Source: an uncultured Clostridia bacterium (GTDB taxonomy: Bacteria > Bacillota > Clostridia > Christensenellales > Borkfalkiaceae). From it: a DNA stretch of 64,000 bases. Below are positions 33,573 through 42,953 of the stretch, piece after piece. The DNA is taken from assembly GCA_944367045.1 (NCBI GenBank), contig CALVWI010000008.1, positions 1 to 64,000 on the forward strand, written 5' to 3'. The position numbers and the translations under genes are program-made. The stretch's first letter is position 1, and every line of letters starts with the position of its first letter. The notes below the pieces were generated by a model. The model saw only the letters and a list, made by a program, of their open reading frames with translations, was not told where the DNA came from and made no database searches.

Positions 33573-34724
33573 GTGAACATTCTCCACACATCGGATTGGC
33601 ATATCGGGAAGCGGCTCATGGACAGGGACCGCCTCCCCGAACAGATCGACACCCTCCGCGAGCTTACCAAAATCGCGGAGGAGAAGGACGTCTCCGTCGT
33701 GCTCGTCGCGGGGGACGTGTTCGATACCTATCTGCCGCCCGCAGAGGCGGAGGAGGTCTTCTTCCGTGCCGTCAAGGAACTGGCGGGGGAGAATCGCGCG
33801 GTCGTCGTCATTCCGGGGAACCACGACGACGGCGTCCGTCTCGCAGCGTCCGCACCCATTGCCGAGGAACACGGCGTCTACCTCTTCGGGAGCAGGAGCG
33901 GGCACTTCGCGCTCGGAAGCTCCCGTCCCGTCTGCGCCGTGGAGGCGGGGGAGAACTACCTCGTCATCGAAAATGAGAGGAGCGAAAAGCTCTATATCAA
34001 CGCACTCCCTTACCCCAATGAGGCGCGCCTCAAAGAGGAGAAGACGGAGGAGAGCTATCCCGAGAAGGTCGCGCGCTGGATCGCGGGCGGCGAGACGGGC
34101 TTTCAAGGCGTCATGCCGCACATTCTCCTTTCTCATCTCTTTGTCGTGGGAGGCAAGACGAGCGAGAGCGAGCGAGGCATCGACCTCGGCGGAGCGCGTG
34201 CCGTGCCCTTATCCCTCTTTGAAAATTTCGACTATGTCGCCCTCGGGCATCTGCATAAACCGCAGAAGATGAAGAACGTCCGCTACAGCGGCTCTCTTCT
34301 GCAATACTCCTTCGACGAGGCGGGCATGGAGAAGTCCGTCGTCCTGCTCGAAACGAAGGGGGAGCGCGTCGAAGTCAGGGAGACCATTCCGCTGACGTCG
34401 GGAAAACAGCTCGTGCGCCTCGAATGCAACGGGGCGGAGGAAGCGGAGGCGCTGCTAAAAAAGTATGAGAATTCCTTCATCGAACTCACGCTGCACTTGA
34501 AGTCGCCGCTTTCGTCGGAGGAGACCAAGAAGCTCCGCGCCGCCAACGAGGGGCTCGTCTCCCTCATCACGCGCGTGGAGGGGGCTATATCGTCGCCCTT
34601 CGTGTCGCGGGCAAAGCTCTCGTCGGAGGAACTCTTCACGCAGTACTATCAGAGCATCTATAACACGGAGCCGTCGGAAGAGCTCAAGACCGCCTTCCTC
34701 GAGCTCTTGGGGGAGGGCGCATGA
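33573..34724 (+). CDS. sbcD: Exonuclease SbcD (Mre11 type)
   Basis: The protein has 383 residues. The start chosen is GTG 33573, giving VNILHTSDWHIGKR, the usual N-terminus. An in-frame ATG at 33531 lies inside a terminator-like hairpin. Metallophosphatase motifs are in order: SDWHIG, AGDVFDTY, PGNHDD, ILLSHLF and ALGHLHKPQ, so all metal ligands are present. It forms the nuclease half of the SbcCD complex, cutting hairpins and protein-blocked DNA ends. It overlaps sbcC by 4 bp (ATGA), which keeps subunit synthesis coupled. Confidence 0.95.
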   Translation: MNILHTSDWHIGKRLMDRDRLPEQIDTLRELTKIAEEKDVSVVLVAGDVFDTYLPPAEAEEVFFRAVKELAGENRAVVVIPGNHDDGVRLAASAPIAEEHGVYLFGSRSGHFALGSSRPVCAVEAGENYLVIENERSEKLYINALPYPNEARLKEEKTEESYPEKVARWIAGGETGFQGVMPHILLSHLFVVGGKTSESERGIDLGGARAVPLSLFENFDYVALGHLHKPQKMKNVRYSGSLLQYSFDEAGMEKSVVLLETKGERVEVRETIPLTSGKQLVRLECNGAEEAEALLKKYENSFIELTLHLKSPLSSEETKKLRAANEGLVSLITRVEGAISSPFVSRAKLSSEELFTQYYQSIYNTEPSEELKTAFLELLGEGA

Positions 34725-37297
34725 GACCGCTCCTTCTCGACTTCTGCGGCATCAACTCCTTCTCGGAGCCCGCGCACATCGACTTTTCCAAACTGCTCGA
34801 ATACGGCATCTTCGGCATCTTTGGCGATACGGGTTCGGGCAAGAGCACTATTCTGGACTGCATCGGCTTTGCGCTCTACGGCAACGTCGCGCGGTCGCGT
34901 TCGGGCAGCATCGGCGACGTCATCAACTTTTCCGTCGAGAAAGCCTACGTCAACTTTGAATTTGAGATCTCCTTTGAGGGCAAGCGGCGCATCTTCCGCG
35001 TGGAGCGCGAACTCAAGCGCAAGAATGCGGCGCAGTCCTGCAAGGTCTACGAAAAAACGGGCGACAAGTTCGTCGTCGTCAAGGACGGCGTCAGAGACTG
35101 CAACGCGTTCCTTCTCGAGGTCATCGGCCTTGAACAGCGCGACTTTGAAAAGTGCATCGCCCTCCCGCAGGGGGAGTTCGCCCAGTTCGTGCGCTCGACG
35201 CGTGCGGACAGGCTCAAGCTCGTCTCCCGTCTCTTCGATCTCGAAGAGTACGGCGAACAGCTCGTCAGGCGCGCCAATGCGGGGTTTGCACAGGCCGAAG
35301 AAGCGCTGAGGCTTTCCGAGACCCGCCTCGAACCCTTCGCGGACGTCTCCGAAGAGAGCAACGCCGCCGTTCAAAAGCGGCTCACGCAACTCGAGGAGGA
35401 GGAAACCCGCCATTCCGCGGAGCTTGAAAGGGCACGCGAGGAGGAGAAGCGGCTCTCCGCCCTCTTCGACAGGGCGACGGAGAAGGCCTCCCTCGACGAA
35501 AGAAAACGAAAGCTCGATGAAGTTCGCCCCGAGATGCAGACGCTCGAGAGAGAGCTTCATCGCATCGAACGGGCAGCTTCCGCCGTCACCGCAGAGCGGG
35601 ACCGCCTGCGCTCGGAGCGCGACGTGGCGCTCTCCCTTGAAGCGCTCGAGACCGCGAAGAAACGGCTCGTCTCCGCAGGGCAAAGGAGCGAGGAGCTCTC
35701 CCGCTGGGACGAAAGGGCTGCAGACGAGGAACTTTCCGCCCTTCAGACCCGCCTCACGCTCTCGGAAGAGGCGGAAAAGAAGGAAAAGCGCAGAAAAGAG
35801 CTCGAGGAAAAACTTCTCTCCGCCCGCAGCGAGTACGCGGAAGAGAACAAGCAGTTCAAGGGCTTCTCCTACGAAACCGAGCGCGCCGAACTCGATCAAA
35901 AGGTGCAATCTCTCGGCAGCGGGGACTACCTCTCCTTCCTCGAAGAGAAGGGCAAGGCCGCTCTCTTAAAGGGGGAGTACCGCACCTTTGCGGCGGAGCT
36001 TACCGCCGTCTACAGAGCACATCCCGAGGCGGAGGAACTCTCCGCGCTCATCGATAAATACACCGCCCTCTCGGAGGGGAAGGACGAACTTTCCGCCCTC
36101 CGCGAGGAATACGCTTCCCGCGAACGCGAGAGAAAGCAGCTCTCCGAGCAGCTTCTCGAGCTCGAGAAGAAGCACGGACTCTACAAGGCGCATCTTCAGC
36201 TTCTCATGAGCTTGCAGGATAAGGGACTTCGCATCAAGGAGGAACTTGAGAGCATCGCCCCTCCCGCAGGGGAGACCGAGAGCGCCTCGGACCTTCAGAA
36301 GCGCGTCAATGCCAAGAAGCGGGAGCGCGCCGAGATGCTCGCCTCGCGCGAAAGGGCGGGGAAGGAGCTGAGTGCCGCCGAGACCGCCAAGGCAGCCGCA
36401 GAGGACAAGCTCTCCCGCGCAAAGAACGCCCTCAAAGAGGCGGAGGAACGGGCGAAGGAGACGCTTCAAGCCGCAGGGCTTTCCTTCGCGGAGGAAGCGA
36501 AGGCGCTCACTCAAAAGTACGGCGACGGCGCTGAAGCGCGCAAGAAGCTCGAAGGCTTCAAGGCGGAGGATTCGGTCGTCTCGGCGCGGCTTTCGGATCT
36601 CTCGAAAGAGGACCTCTCCGAAGGCACGCGGGAGAGGGTGGAAGCGGCCCGGGCTGCCCTCCTCGAAAAACAGACGAAGTTCGGCGAGACCGCCAAGGCC
36701 GCGGCGCTCGCACGCGAGGAACTCAAGCGCGGCGAGGAAGCGCTCGAAAAGAAGCGCACCCTCGAACAGGAGCATAAAAAGGCCGTCAAAAAGGCGGAGA
36801 TCGCCGAAAAGCTCAAAAAGCTCCTCGAGGGCAACAAGTTCATGGATTTCGTGGCGGAGGAGTACCTCCAGAACGTCGCTCAGAACGCGGGCGGAAGGCT
36901 TCTCTCCCTCACGGACGGCAGGTATTTCCTCCGCTATGAGGGCGGCGCGGTCGGCTTCACGGTGGGGGACAACCTCAACGGCGGCAAGACGCGCGCCGTC
37001 TACACACTCTCGGGCGGCGAGACCTTCCTCGTCTCCCTCTCGCTGGCGCTCTCGCTCTCTGCCGAGATCTGTCTCCGCTCCCTGCGGCCCATCGAGTTCT
37101 TCTTCCTCGACGAGGGATTCGGCACCCTCGACGAGCACCTCGTCGACACGGTGATGGACAGCCTCGAACGCCTCAAGAGCGAGAACTTCTCCATCGGCAT
37201 CATCTCGCACGTCGAGGAGCTCAAGCACCGCATCGACAAAAAACTCATCGTCAAAAAAGCGACCGAAACGCACGGTTCGCAGATCATAGCTGAATGA
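34721..37297 (+). CDS. sbcC: SbcC ATPase (Rad50 type), short and without zinc hook
   Basis: The protein has 858 residues, shorter than the roughly 1050-1130 of well-known SbcC. Walker A GDTGSGKST lies at about residue 40. The ABC signature is YTLSGGETFLVS, and Walker B is EFFFLDEGFGTLDE near the C-terminus. The middle is a long coiled coil rich in Glu, Lys, Leu and Ala. Cysteines occur only in the two ATPase halves. The coiled coil contains no CxxC, so the zinc hook that dimerises Rad50/SbcC apices is missing. With SbcD it should still form the nuclease complex. Dimerisation would have to use another contact. Confidence 0.93.
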   Translation: MRPLLLDFCGINSFSEPAHIDFSKLLEYGIFGIFGDTGSGKSTILDCIGFALYGNVARSRSGSIGDVINFSVEKAYVNFEFEISFEGKRRIFRVERELKRKNAAQSCKVYEKTGDKFVVVKDGVRDCNAFLLEVIGLEQRDFEKCIALPQGEFAQFVRSTRADRLKLVSRLFDLEEYGEQLVRRANAGFAQAEEALRLSETRLEPFADVSEESNAAVQKRLTQLEEEETRHSAELERAREEEKRLSALFDRATEKASLDERKRKLDEVRPEMQTLERELHRIERAASAVTAERDRLRSERDVALSLEALETAKKRLVSAGQRSEELSRWDERAADEELSALQTRLTLSEEAEKKEKRRKELEEKLLSARSEYAEENKQFKGFSYETERAELDQKVQSLGSGDYLSFLEEKGKAALLKGEYRTFAAELTAVYRAHPEAEELSALIDKYTALSEGKDELSALREEYASRERERKQLSEQLLELEKKHGLYKAHLQLLMSLQDKGLRIKEELESIAPPAGETESASDLQKRVNAKKRERAEMLASRERAGKELSAAETAKAAAEDKLSRAKNALKEAEERAKETLQAAGLSFAEEAKALTQKYGDGAEARKKLEGFKAEDSVVSARLSDLSKEDLSEGTRERVEAARAALLEKQTKFGETAKAAALAREELKRGEEALEKKRTLEQEHKKAVKKAEIAEKLKKLLEGNKFMDFVAEEYLQNVAQNAGGRLLSLTDGRYFLRYEGGAVGFTVGDNLNGGKTRAVYTLSGGETFLVSLSLALSLSAEICLRSLRPIEFFFLDEGFGTLDEHLVDTVMDSLERLKSENFSIGIISHVEELKHRIDKKLIVKKATETHGSQIIAE

Positions 37298-37307
37298 GGT
37301 AACTTCA

Positions 37308-38987
37308 TTGGCGAACACCATCTTAACACCCATCACACTCTGGAAAGATTTCGACGACACCCTCCCTTTAAATTCGGAGTTCCTCTCCGAAAAGACGCTC
37401 GAGGGCGCCAGGATGCGCGACGTCTACTTCCTCGGCCGTCAGACGGAGTACGGCAGGGTCAAGATCTACGGGAAGTACTACACCCCCGCAGGGCTTGACA
37501 ATTTTCCCGCCGTCCTCATCTTGTTCGAGGCGGGGTATCCCTGCGACGAGAAGCTCGTCATGCACTTTATCAGGAAGGGCTGCGCCGTCCTCGGCATCGA
37601 CTACAGCGGCGACCTCGGCGACGGCAGACACACCATCTACCCGCGCGACATCGACTACGCCAACCTCGCCCGTGCGGGCAGACGCATGGACTATGTGGAC
37701 GACACCGCCCGCGAGACGAGCTGGTACGAATGGGCGGCCGTCGCCCGCTATGCGGCGCGCTGGCTCAGGGAGCGCGAGGAAGTCACCGCGGTGGGGGCGA
37801 TGGGCCTGAGAACGGGCGGCGAGGTCCTCTGGAAGATCACGCCCTATGCGCCCATCGACTGCTTCATCTCCATCGGTGCGGCGGGCTGGCTCGCCTACCG
37901 CGACATCGAGAAGTTCTCCGAGCAGGGCAGCGGCATCTTCTCGGAGGAGCGGCACCGCTTCATCGCGGGGCTCGACTCGCAGAGCTATGCGCCGCATGCC
38001 AAGTGCCCCGTCATGATGATCTGCGCCATCAACGACAAGAAGTGCAACTACGACCGCGTCTACGACACCTTCTCGCAGATCAACCCCGAAGTGGAGAAGG
38101 CCATTCTCTACTCGGCGCACGGAAATGGGCTCATCGGCCGCCATTCCTTCGTCAACATCGATCTCTTCCTCGATAAATTCTTAAAGAAGCACTCGGTGTT
38201 CTTAAGCAAGCCCGTCCAGATCTCCGTCGTCAATGAGGGGGGCGACTTCAAGGTTCGCGCCGCCTACGACCCCATGGGCGAAGTGGCGGAGTGCGGCATC
38301 TTCTTCACGGAGAACACGGCGACCTTCAAGGCGCGCGACTGGACGCGCACCCTCGGCGACATCCGCACCAAGGGCAAGGACAACACCTTCGTCTTCCCGC
38401 TCGACGTCTATGAAAAGAGCGAGAAGGCGCTCGTCTATACCTTCGTCCGCTACAGCAACGGCTTCTCCGTCACCTCGAAGATCCAGGAGGTCAGCCTCGG
38501 CGAAAAGCATAAGGGCTGCCGGAAGAGCCGCATCCTCTACACCAGCGAGAACGGCACCATCGGCTTTGCCGCCTTCCGAAGAAGGACGGCGAGCGTTGCC
38601 GACTGCTTCTCCGACTCCGATCACGTCGATCTCGAAACGCTGCCCGGCTACGGCGGCATCCGCGGCGTGACGACGCGCACGGGCATCATCACCTACCGCG
38701 TCAGCGAGCCCCGCTTCGAGCCCTCGGAGGGCGCTTCTTTCCGCTTCGACGCATGGTCGGAAAGAGACGCCGTCTTAAAGGTCACCTTCTATACCGACGT
38801 CGAAGAGGAGGCGGGCTATACCGAGACCTTCTTCGTCGCGGGCGGCGGCAAGTGGAAGAGCTTCCTTTCCGACCCCGTCGACTTCAAATCGGAAAAGGGC
38901 GCGCCGCTCTCCTCCTTCCTCGGCACCGTGTCCGTCGTCTTTCAGGGCGAGGGGGACGTCCTCGTCAACAATCTCTTATGGCTTTGA
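37308..38987 (+). CDS. Alpha/beta-hydrolase-fold protein with altered nucleophile elbow and C-terminal beta domain
   Basis: The protein has 559 residues. The start is TTG 37308, supported by GAGGT 7 bp upstream, in the end of sbcC. Residues about 30-290 look like an acetyl-xylan-esterase/dienelactone-hydrolase fold: [35 protein letters not shown] and a hydrophobic strand leading to [10 protein letters not shown] at about residue 164. The nucleophile position of G-x-S-x-G is Arg here. Asp (ICAINDKK) and a C-terminal His (LIGRHSF) remain. Residues about 300-559 form a beta-sandwich region. No signal peptide. It may be non-enzymatic or use another residue. Overlaps the DUF951 gene by 10 bp. Confidence 0.6.
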   Translation: MANTILTPITLWKDFDDTLPLNSEFLSEKTLEGARMRDVYFLGRQTEYGRVKIYGKYYTPAGLDNFPAVLILFEAGYPCDEKLVMHFIRKGCAVLGIDYSGDLGDGRHTIYPRDIDYANLARAGRRMDYVDDTARETSWYEWAAVARYAARWLREREEVTAVGAMGLRTGGEVLWKITPYAPIDCFISIGAAGWLAYRDIEKFSEQGSGIFSEERHRFIAGLDSQSYAPHAKCPVMMICAINDKKCNYDRVYDTFSQINPEVEKAILYSAHGNGLIGRHSFVNIDLFLDKFLKKHSVFLSKPVQISVVNEGGDFKVRAAYDPMGEVAECGIFFTENTATFKARDWTRTLGDIRTKGKDNTFVFPLDVYEKSEKALVYTFVRYSNGFSVTSKIQEVSLGEKHKGCRKSRILYTSENGTIGFAAFRRRTASVADCFSDSDHVDLETLPGYGGIRGVTTRTGIITYRVSEPRFEPSEGASFRFDAWSERDAVLKVTFYTDVEEEAGYTETFFVAGGGKWKSFLSDPVDFKSEKGAPLSSFLGTVSVVFQGEGDVLVNNLLWL

Positions 38988-39169
38988 CATTTTCTCTCGG
39001 CGATATCCTCGAGACGAAGAAGCCGCATCCCTGCGGCGGCACGAAGTGGGAAGTCGTGCGCACGGGTGCGGACTTTAAGATCAGGTGTTTGACCTGCGGG
39101 CGGGTGGTCATGCTAACGCCCGACGAGCTCAGAAAGCGGGTGCGCCGCACCCTCCCCAAGGAGGAGTGA
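38978..39169 (+). CDS. DUF951 family small zinc-ribbon-like protein
   Basis: The protein has 63 residues, starting inside the end of the preceding gene (ATG 38978). It shows the family pattern [13 protein letters not shown] ... [16 protein letters not shown], with three cysteines likely to bind metal. DUF951 proteins are conserved in Firmicutes, usually near chromosome-maintenance genes. The function is unknown to me. Its stop overlaps the start of signal peptidase (TGATG). Confidence 0.9.
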   Translation: MALTFSLGDILETKKPHPCGGTKWEVVRTGADFKIRCLTCGRVVMLTPDELRKRVRRTLPKEE

Positions 39170-39783
39170 TGGCTAAGCGACCCGAAATGCTGAACGTCCG
39201 CGAGGGGCGTGAGCGGCGGTTCGGCACTCTCTTCTTTGCGATCGTCCTCGCCCTCATCCTGCTCATTTTTGCGGCCGATATCTGGTTCACGCAGAACTAT
39301 ATCCTCGTCATCGTGGACGGCACGTCGATGGAGGACACCCTCCAAGACGGCGACGCCCTCTACGTGAGCGTGCGGCAGGAAGTGGAGCGCGGGGATATCA
39401 TCGTGCTGAACGTTACGTCGCGTCCCGACCTCTTTCCGCACGAGGCGGGGGAGGAGCGCTTCATCATCAAGCGTGCGATCGCCCTCGAAGGCGACGAGAT
39501 ATATGCCGAGGACGGCACCGTCTATCTGAAAATGGCGGGCGAGAGCGATTTTTCGGTCCTTGAAGAGCCCTATATCAAGGGCGAGACCCGCGACTTCGGG
39601 CCCGTCACGGTGGGGGAAGGGGAAGTCTTTTTCCTCGGCGACCACCGCACCGTGAGCGACGATTCCAGCCTCGTGGGGACATTCCCGCTTTCGGACGTTC
39701 TCGGCGTCGCGACCGACTTCACGCTCTCTCACATCGATCTCATTACGGGTTGGGTGCGCTTCTGGCGCCTCGGACTCGTTTGA
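39169..39783 (+). CDS. lepB: Signal peptidase I
   Basis: The protein has 204 residues and belongs to the S26 family. A single N-terminal membrane anchor (LFFAIVLALILLIFAADIWF) precedes the catalytic Ser in DGTSMEDTL (about residue 50) and the general-base Lys in RFIIKRAIALEGDEI (about 105). Box E is GDHRTVSDDSS. The enzyme cleaves signal peptides of exported proteins on the outer face of the membrane. ATG 39169 overlaps the DUF951 stop, with AAGGAGG upstream. Confidence 0.92.
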   Translation: MAKRPEMLNVREGRERRFGTLFFAIVLALILLIFAADIWFTQNYILVIVDGTSMEDTLQDGDALYVSVRQEVERGDIIVLNVTSRPDLFPHEAGEERFIIKRAIALEGDEIYAEDGTVYLKMAGESDFSVLEEPYIKGETRDFGPVTVGEGEVFFLGDHRTVSDDSSLVGTFPLSDVLGVATDFTLSHIDLITGWVRFWRLGLV

Positions 39784-39811
39784 ATATGTTACAAAGATAT
39801 GGAGGAATACT

Positions 39812-40654
39812 ATGGACATTCAGATCACGGCGGACAGCACCTGCGATCTCGGCGAAAGCGTACAAAAGCGCGGCATCGGCATCGTGCCGCTCTGCGTCAT
39901 TTTGGGCGAGACGACCTACCACGACGGTGTGGACATCACCCCGCAGGACATCTTCGCGTATGTGGAAAAGACGGGGCAGCTGCCCAAGACGTCGACGCCT
40001 ACCATCGCGGACTATGAGGACTTCTTCCGCACCTATGTGGAGGCGGGCAAGACGGTCATCCACTACAACATCTCCGTCAAGGCGTCGTCGGCGCACCGCT
40101 ATGCCGTCGAGGCTGCCAAGGCGTTCCCCGGGAAAGTCTATGTCGTCGACTCGATGAACCTTTCGACGGGGCAGGGGCTCGTCATCATGAAGGCGTGCGA
40201 TCTGAGAGATGCGGGCAAGAGTGCCGAGGAGATCGTCGAGGAGACCAAGCGCATCGCGCCCATGGTCAACACCTCCTTCGTTCCCGACCGCCTCGATTAC
40301 CTCTACAAGGGCGGCCGCTGCTCGCGCATGACGATGTACGGGGCGAACCTCCTCAAGATCCATCCCATGATCGAGATGAAGGACGGCCAGCTCATCGCCG
40401 AAAAGAAGCTGCGCGGCAGCATGGAGAAGTGCATCGCGAGCTACATCGACGACCTTCATGAAATGTATCCCAAGTACGACAAGACGCGCTGCTTCATCAC
40501 GCACAGCTATGCGGACGAGAGCGTCGTCGAAGTCGCAAGAAAGAAGGTGAAGGAGCTCTTTACCTTCGACGAAGTGCTCGAGACGGTGGCGGGGTCCGTC
40601 ATCACGGGCCACTGCGGCCGCAACACCCTCGGCGTACTGTTCATTACGGAGTGA
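39812..40654 (+). CDS. DegV family fatty-acid-binding protein
   Basis: The protein has 280 residues. ATG 39812 follows ATGGAGG. The typical N-terminus IQITADSTCDLGE, then a segment with PKTSTPTIADYEDFF and the SxxG loop VDSMNLSTGQGLVIMKACDLRD are all characteristic of DegV. The C-terminal domain contains RLDYLYKGGRCSR and ITHSYADES. Members bind long-chain fatty acids and, in some Gram-positives, act as FakB partners of the kinase FakA. No kinase gene is nearby. Confidence 0.93.
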   Translation: MDIQITADSTCDLGESVQKRGIGIVPLCVILGETTYHDGVDITPQDIFAYVEKTGQLPKTSTPTIADYEDFFRTYVEAGKTVIHYNISVKASSAHRYAVEAAKAFPGKVYVVDSMNLSTGQGLVIMKACDLRDAGKSAEEIVEETKRIAPMVNTSFVPDRLDYLYKGGRCSRMTMYGANLLKIHPMIEMKDGQLIAEKKLRGSMEKCIASYIDDLHEMYPKYDKTRCFITHSYADESVVEVARKKVKELFTFDEVLETVAGSVITGHCGRNTLGVLFITE

Positions 40655-40655
40655 T

Positions 40656-41264
40656 ATGATCAAACTTTATTCCGACCGCGACCTTCTGGACGCGCACAAA
40701 CAAAAGAGAAAGCTCTTCCTCATCTTCTGGCTCGTCACGGCATTCGTCGCCGCGGGCTTCATCGCCTGCGTCGTCTGCTATCTGCTTCTCCCTTATCACG
40801 ACGAGCGGGGCAACATCATCGTCGCCGTCACGAGCGTCCTCGTCGCGCTCTACATGTTCTTCGCCTTCCCGTACTGCGGCATCAGCTTAAAGCGCGTGCG
40901 CGCCTACTGCAAGATGCTCGGGTTCATCTCGGAGGGTCTCAAGGAGAGCGCTGTTCTTCCCTTCGAGGACATCGAGGACTGGACGACGCGCGACAACGTG
41001 GATGTCAACGTCGCGGTGTTCGGCGTCAAGAACATCAAGCGCGACGAGATCATGCACCGCCACATCTATGTGGACGGCGAGAAGGACTTCCCGCCCTTCG
41101 AGGTGGGGGACATGGTGCGCATCGTGACGCAGGGGAACCTTTTGATCGAGTACGAAATTCTTCCCCGCACGCCCAAGACCTTGAAAGCGGCCGAGGAAGC
41201 GGAGGAACTTGCCGAGGCGGAAGAAGCCGTCGAAGAAACTTTACAAAAAGAAAATAACCTTTAA
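40656..41264 (+). CDS. Uncharacterised membrane protein with two N-terminal TM helices
   Basis: The protein has 202 residues. ATG 40656 begins 1 bp after the DegV stop. Two hydrophobic helices (about 20-46 and 56-78) are followed by a soluble domain of about 100 residues, and a Glu/Ala-rich acidic tail from about residue 172 (AEEAEELAEAEEA). The soluble part contains a beta-rich stretch (VDVNVAVFGVKNIKRDE) that could be an OB-like fold. I do not recognise the family. Tight packing with degV suggests the same operon. Confidence 0.7.
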   Translation: MIKLYSDRDLLDAHKQKRKLFLIFWLVTAFVAAGFIACVVCYLLLPYHDERGNIIVAVTSVLVALYMFFAFPYCGISLKRVRAYCKMLGFISEGLKESAVLPFEDIEDWTTRDNVDVNVAVFGVKNIKRDEIMHRHIYVDGEKDFPPFEVGDMVRIVTQGNLLIEYEILPRTPKTLKAAEEAEELAEAEEAVEETLQKENNL

Positions 41265-41277
41265 GGAGAATCATACT

Positions 41278-41547
41278 ATGCGTGCAGTCGTTACGGTCAC
41301 GGGGACCGACCGCCGCGGCATCATTGCCAAGGTGAGCGGCTTCCTCTATGAACGCAACATCAACATCGAGGACATCTCTCAGACCATCTTGGGCGAGCAG
41401 TTCGCCATGATCATGATGGTGGATACCTCGGAGTCCAAGGAAAACTTCGTCTCCCTCGCGTCGGCGCTCGAGGAGATGGGCAAGGAGATCGGCATGAGCG
41501 TGCGCATCCAGCACGAGGACATCTTCAACGCCATGCACAACATTTAA
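41278..41547 (+). CDS. ACT-domain protein (UPF0237 type)
   Basis: The protein has 89 residues. ATG 41278 follows AAGGAG. It is a single ACT domain with VTGTDRRGIIAKVSGFLYE and NINIEDISQTILG, the ligand-binding loop and helix of the fold. In many Firmicutes this small protein is encoded directly upstream of the PFL/DUF711 gene, as here with a 9-bp gap, so the two probably act together. It may sense an amino acid. The ligand is unknown. Confidence 0.92.
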   Translation: MRAVVTVTGTDRRGIIAKVSGFLYERNINIEDISQTILGEQFAMIMMVDTSESKENFVSLASALEEMGKEIGMSVRIQHEDIFNAMHNI

Positions 41548-41556
41548 GAGGGCGGT

Positions 41557-42912
41557 ATGTTCAGCAAATTCGACGTCATTGAAACCATCGACATGGTGGA
41601 GAAGGAGCACCTCGACATCCGCACGGTGACGATGGGCATCTCCCTTCTCTCCTGCATCAGGGGGAGCGCGAAGGAGACCGCCGACGCCGTCTACGACCGC
41701 GTCATGAAGAAGGCGGAACACCTCGTTCCAACCGCGGAGCAACTCTCCCTCGAATACGGCATTCCCATCGTCAACAAGCGCGTCTCCGTCACGCCCGTCT
41801 CGCTCATTACGGCCTCCTTTCCCGAAGAGAGCGCCCTCATCGGCCGCGCGCTCGACAGGGCGGCAGGGGAGCTCGGCATCGACTTTTTGGGCGGTTATTC
41901 CGCGCTCGTCCACAAGGGCACGGCGGACTACGAGGAAGTGTTCTTAAAGACCATTCCCGAAGTTCTCGCCTCGACGCAGCGCCTCTGCTCGTCCGTCAAC
42001 GTCGGCTCGTCCCGCTCGGGCATCAACATGGACGCCGTCCGCACGATGGGCCAGATCTTCCTCGATACCGCATACCTCACCCGCGACAACGACTCTTTGG
42101 GCTGCGCCAAGCTCGTCGTGTTCTGCAACGCGGTGGAGGACAACCCCTTCATGGCGGGCGCCTTCCACGGCACGGGCGAGGCGGACACCGTCATCAACGT
42201 GGGCATCTCGGGCCCGGGCGTCGTCAGTCACGCCTTGAAGTTCGTGCCCGATGCAGACCTCACGGACGCGGCGGAGACCATCAAGCGCACGGCATTTAAA
42301 ATTACGCGCGCCGGCCAGCTCATCGCAAGGGAGGCTTCGAAGCGCCTCAACGCGCGCTTCGGCATCGTAGACTTGTCGCTCGCTCCCACGCCCGCGCGGG
42401 GGGACTCGGTCGCCCGTATCCTTGAAGAGCTTGGCCTCGAAGTCGTCGGCTGCCACGGCACGACGGCGGCGCTCGCCATGCTCAACGACGCGGTCAAGAA
42501 GGGCGGCGTCATGGCGTCCTCGCGCGTCGGCGGCCTCTCGGGCGCGTTCATTCCCGTCTCGGAGGACATCGGCATGATCGAAGCGGCAGAAGCCGGCAAG
42601 ATTTCCATCGACAAGCTCGAGGCGATGACCTGCGTCTGCTCGGTGGGCCTCGATATGATCGCCATTCCCGGCGACACGCCCGCGTCCACCATCTCCGCCA
42701 TCATCGCGGACGAGGCGGCCATCGGCATGATCAACAACAAGACGACGGCCGTGCGCGTCATCCCCGCTTACGGCAAGAAGGTGGGGGACATGGTGAGCTT
42801 CGGCGGCCTTTTGGGGCGCGCTCCCGTCATGCCCGTCCACACGGGTTCGGCGGAGAAGTTCGTCTCGCGCGGCGGGCTCATCCCCGCTCCCATCCACAGC
42901 TTCAAGAACTGA
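41557..42912 (+). CDS. PFL family protein (DUF711, UPF0210)
   Basis: The protein has 451 residues, ATG 41557 with GAGGGCGG upstream. It begins [30 protein letters not shown] when read through, a pattern shared by UPF0210/DUF711 proteins, with later conserved [17 protein letters not shown] and [15 protein letters not shown]. The fold is related to glycyl-radical enzymes, but the known members lack the radical site and their biochemical role is not established. The partner is the ACT protein immediately upstream. Confidence 0.93.
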   Translation: MFSKFDVIETIDMVEKEHLDIRTVTMGISLLSCIRGSAKETADAVYDRVMKKAEHLVPTAEQLSLEYGIPIVNKRVSVTPVSLITASFPEESALIGRALDRAAGELGIDFLGGYSALVHKGTADYEEVFLKTIPEVLASTQRLCSSVNVGSSRSGINMDAVRTMGQIFLDTAYLTRDNDSLGCAKLVVFCNAVEDNPFMAGAFHGTGEADTVINVGISGPGVVSHALKFVPDADLTDAAETIKRTAFKITRAGQLIAREASKRLNARFGIVDLSLAPTPARGDSVARILEELGLEVVGCHGTTAALAMLNDAVKKGGVMASSRVGGLSGAFIPVSEDIGMIEAAEAGKISIDKLEAMTCVCSVGLDMIAIPGDTPASTISAIIADEAAIGMINNKTTAVRVIPAYGKKVGDMVSFGGLLGRAPVMPVHTGSAEKFVSRGGLIPAPIHSFKN

Positions 42913-42953
42913 AATTACCCGCGCTTTTCGCGGCATATCCATAGGAGGAATTT

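Noticed and set aside
33531-33575. ATG 33531 as the sbcD start
   Set aside because: It lies within a terminator-like hairpin and adds 14 residues that SbcD proteins do not have. GTG 33573 gives the standard N-terminus.
42919-42938. Hairpin CCGCG-loop-CGCGG between the PFL gene and pepF as a terminator
   Set aside because: Stem of only five pairs and no T-run. The pepF ribosome site follows directly, so it is probably incidental.
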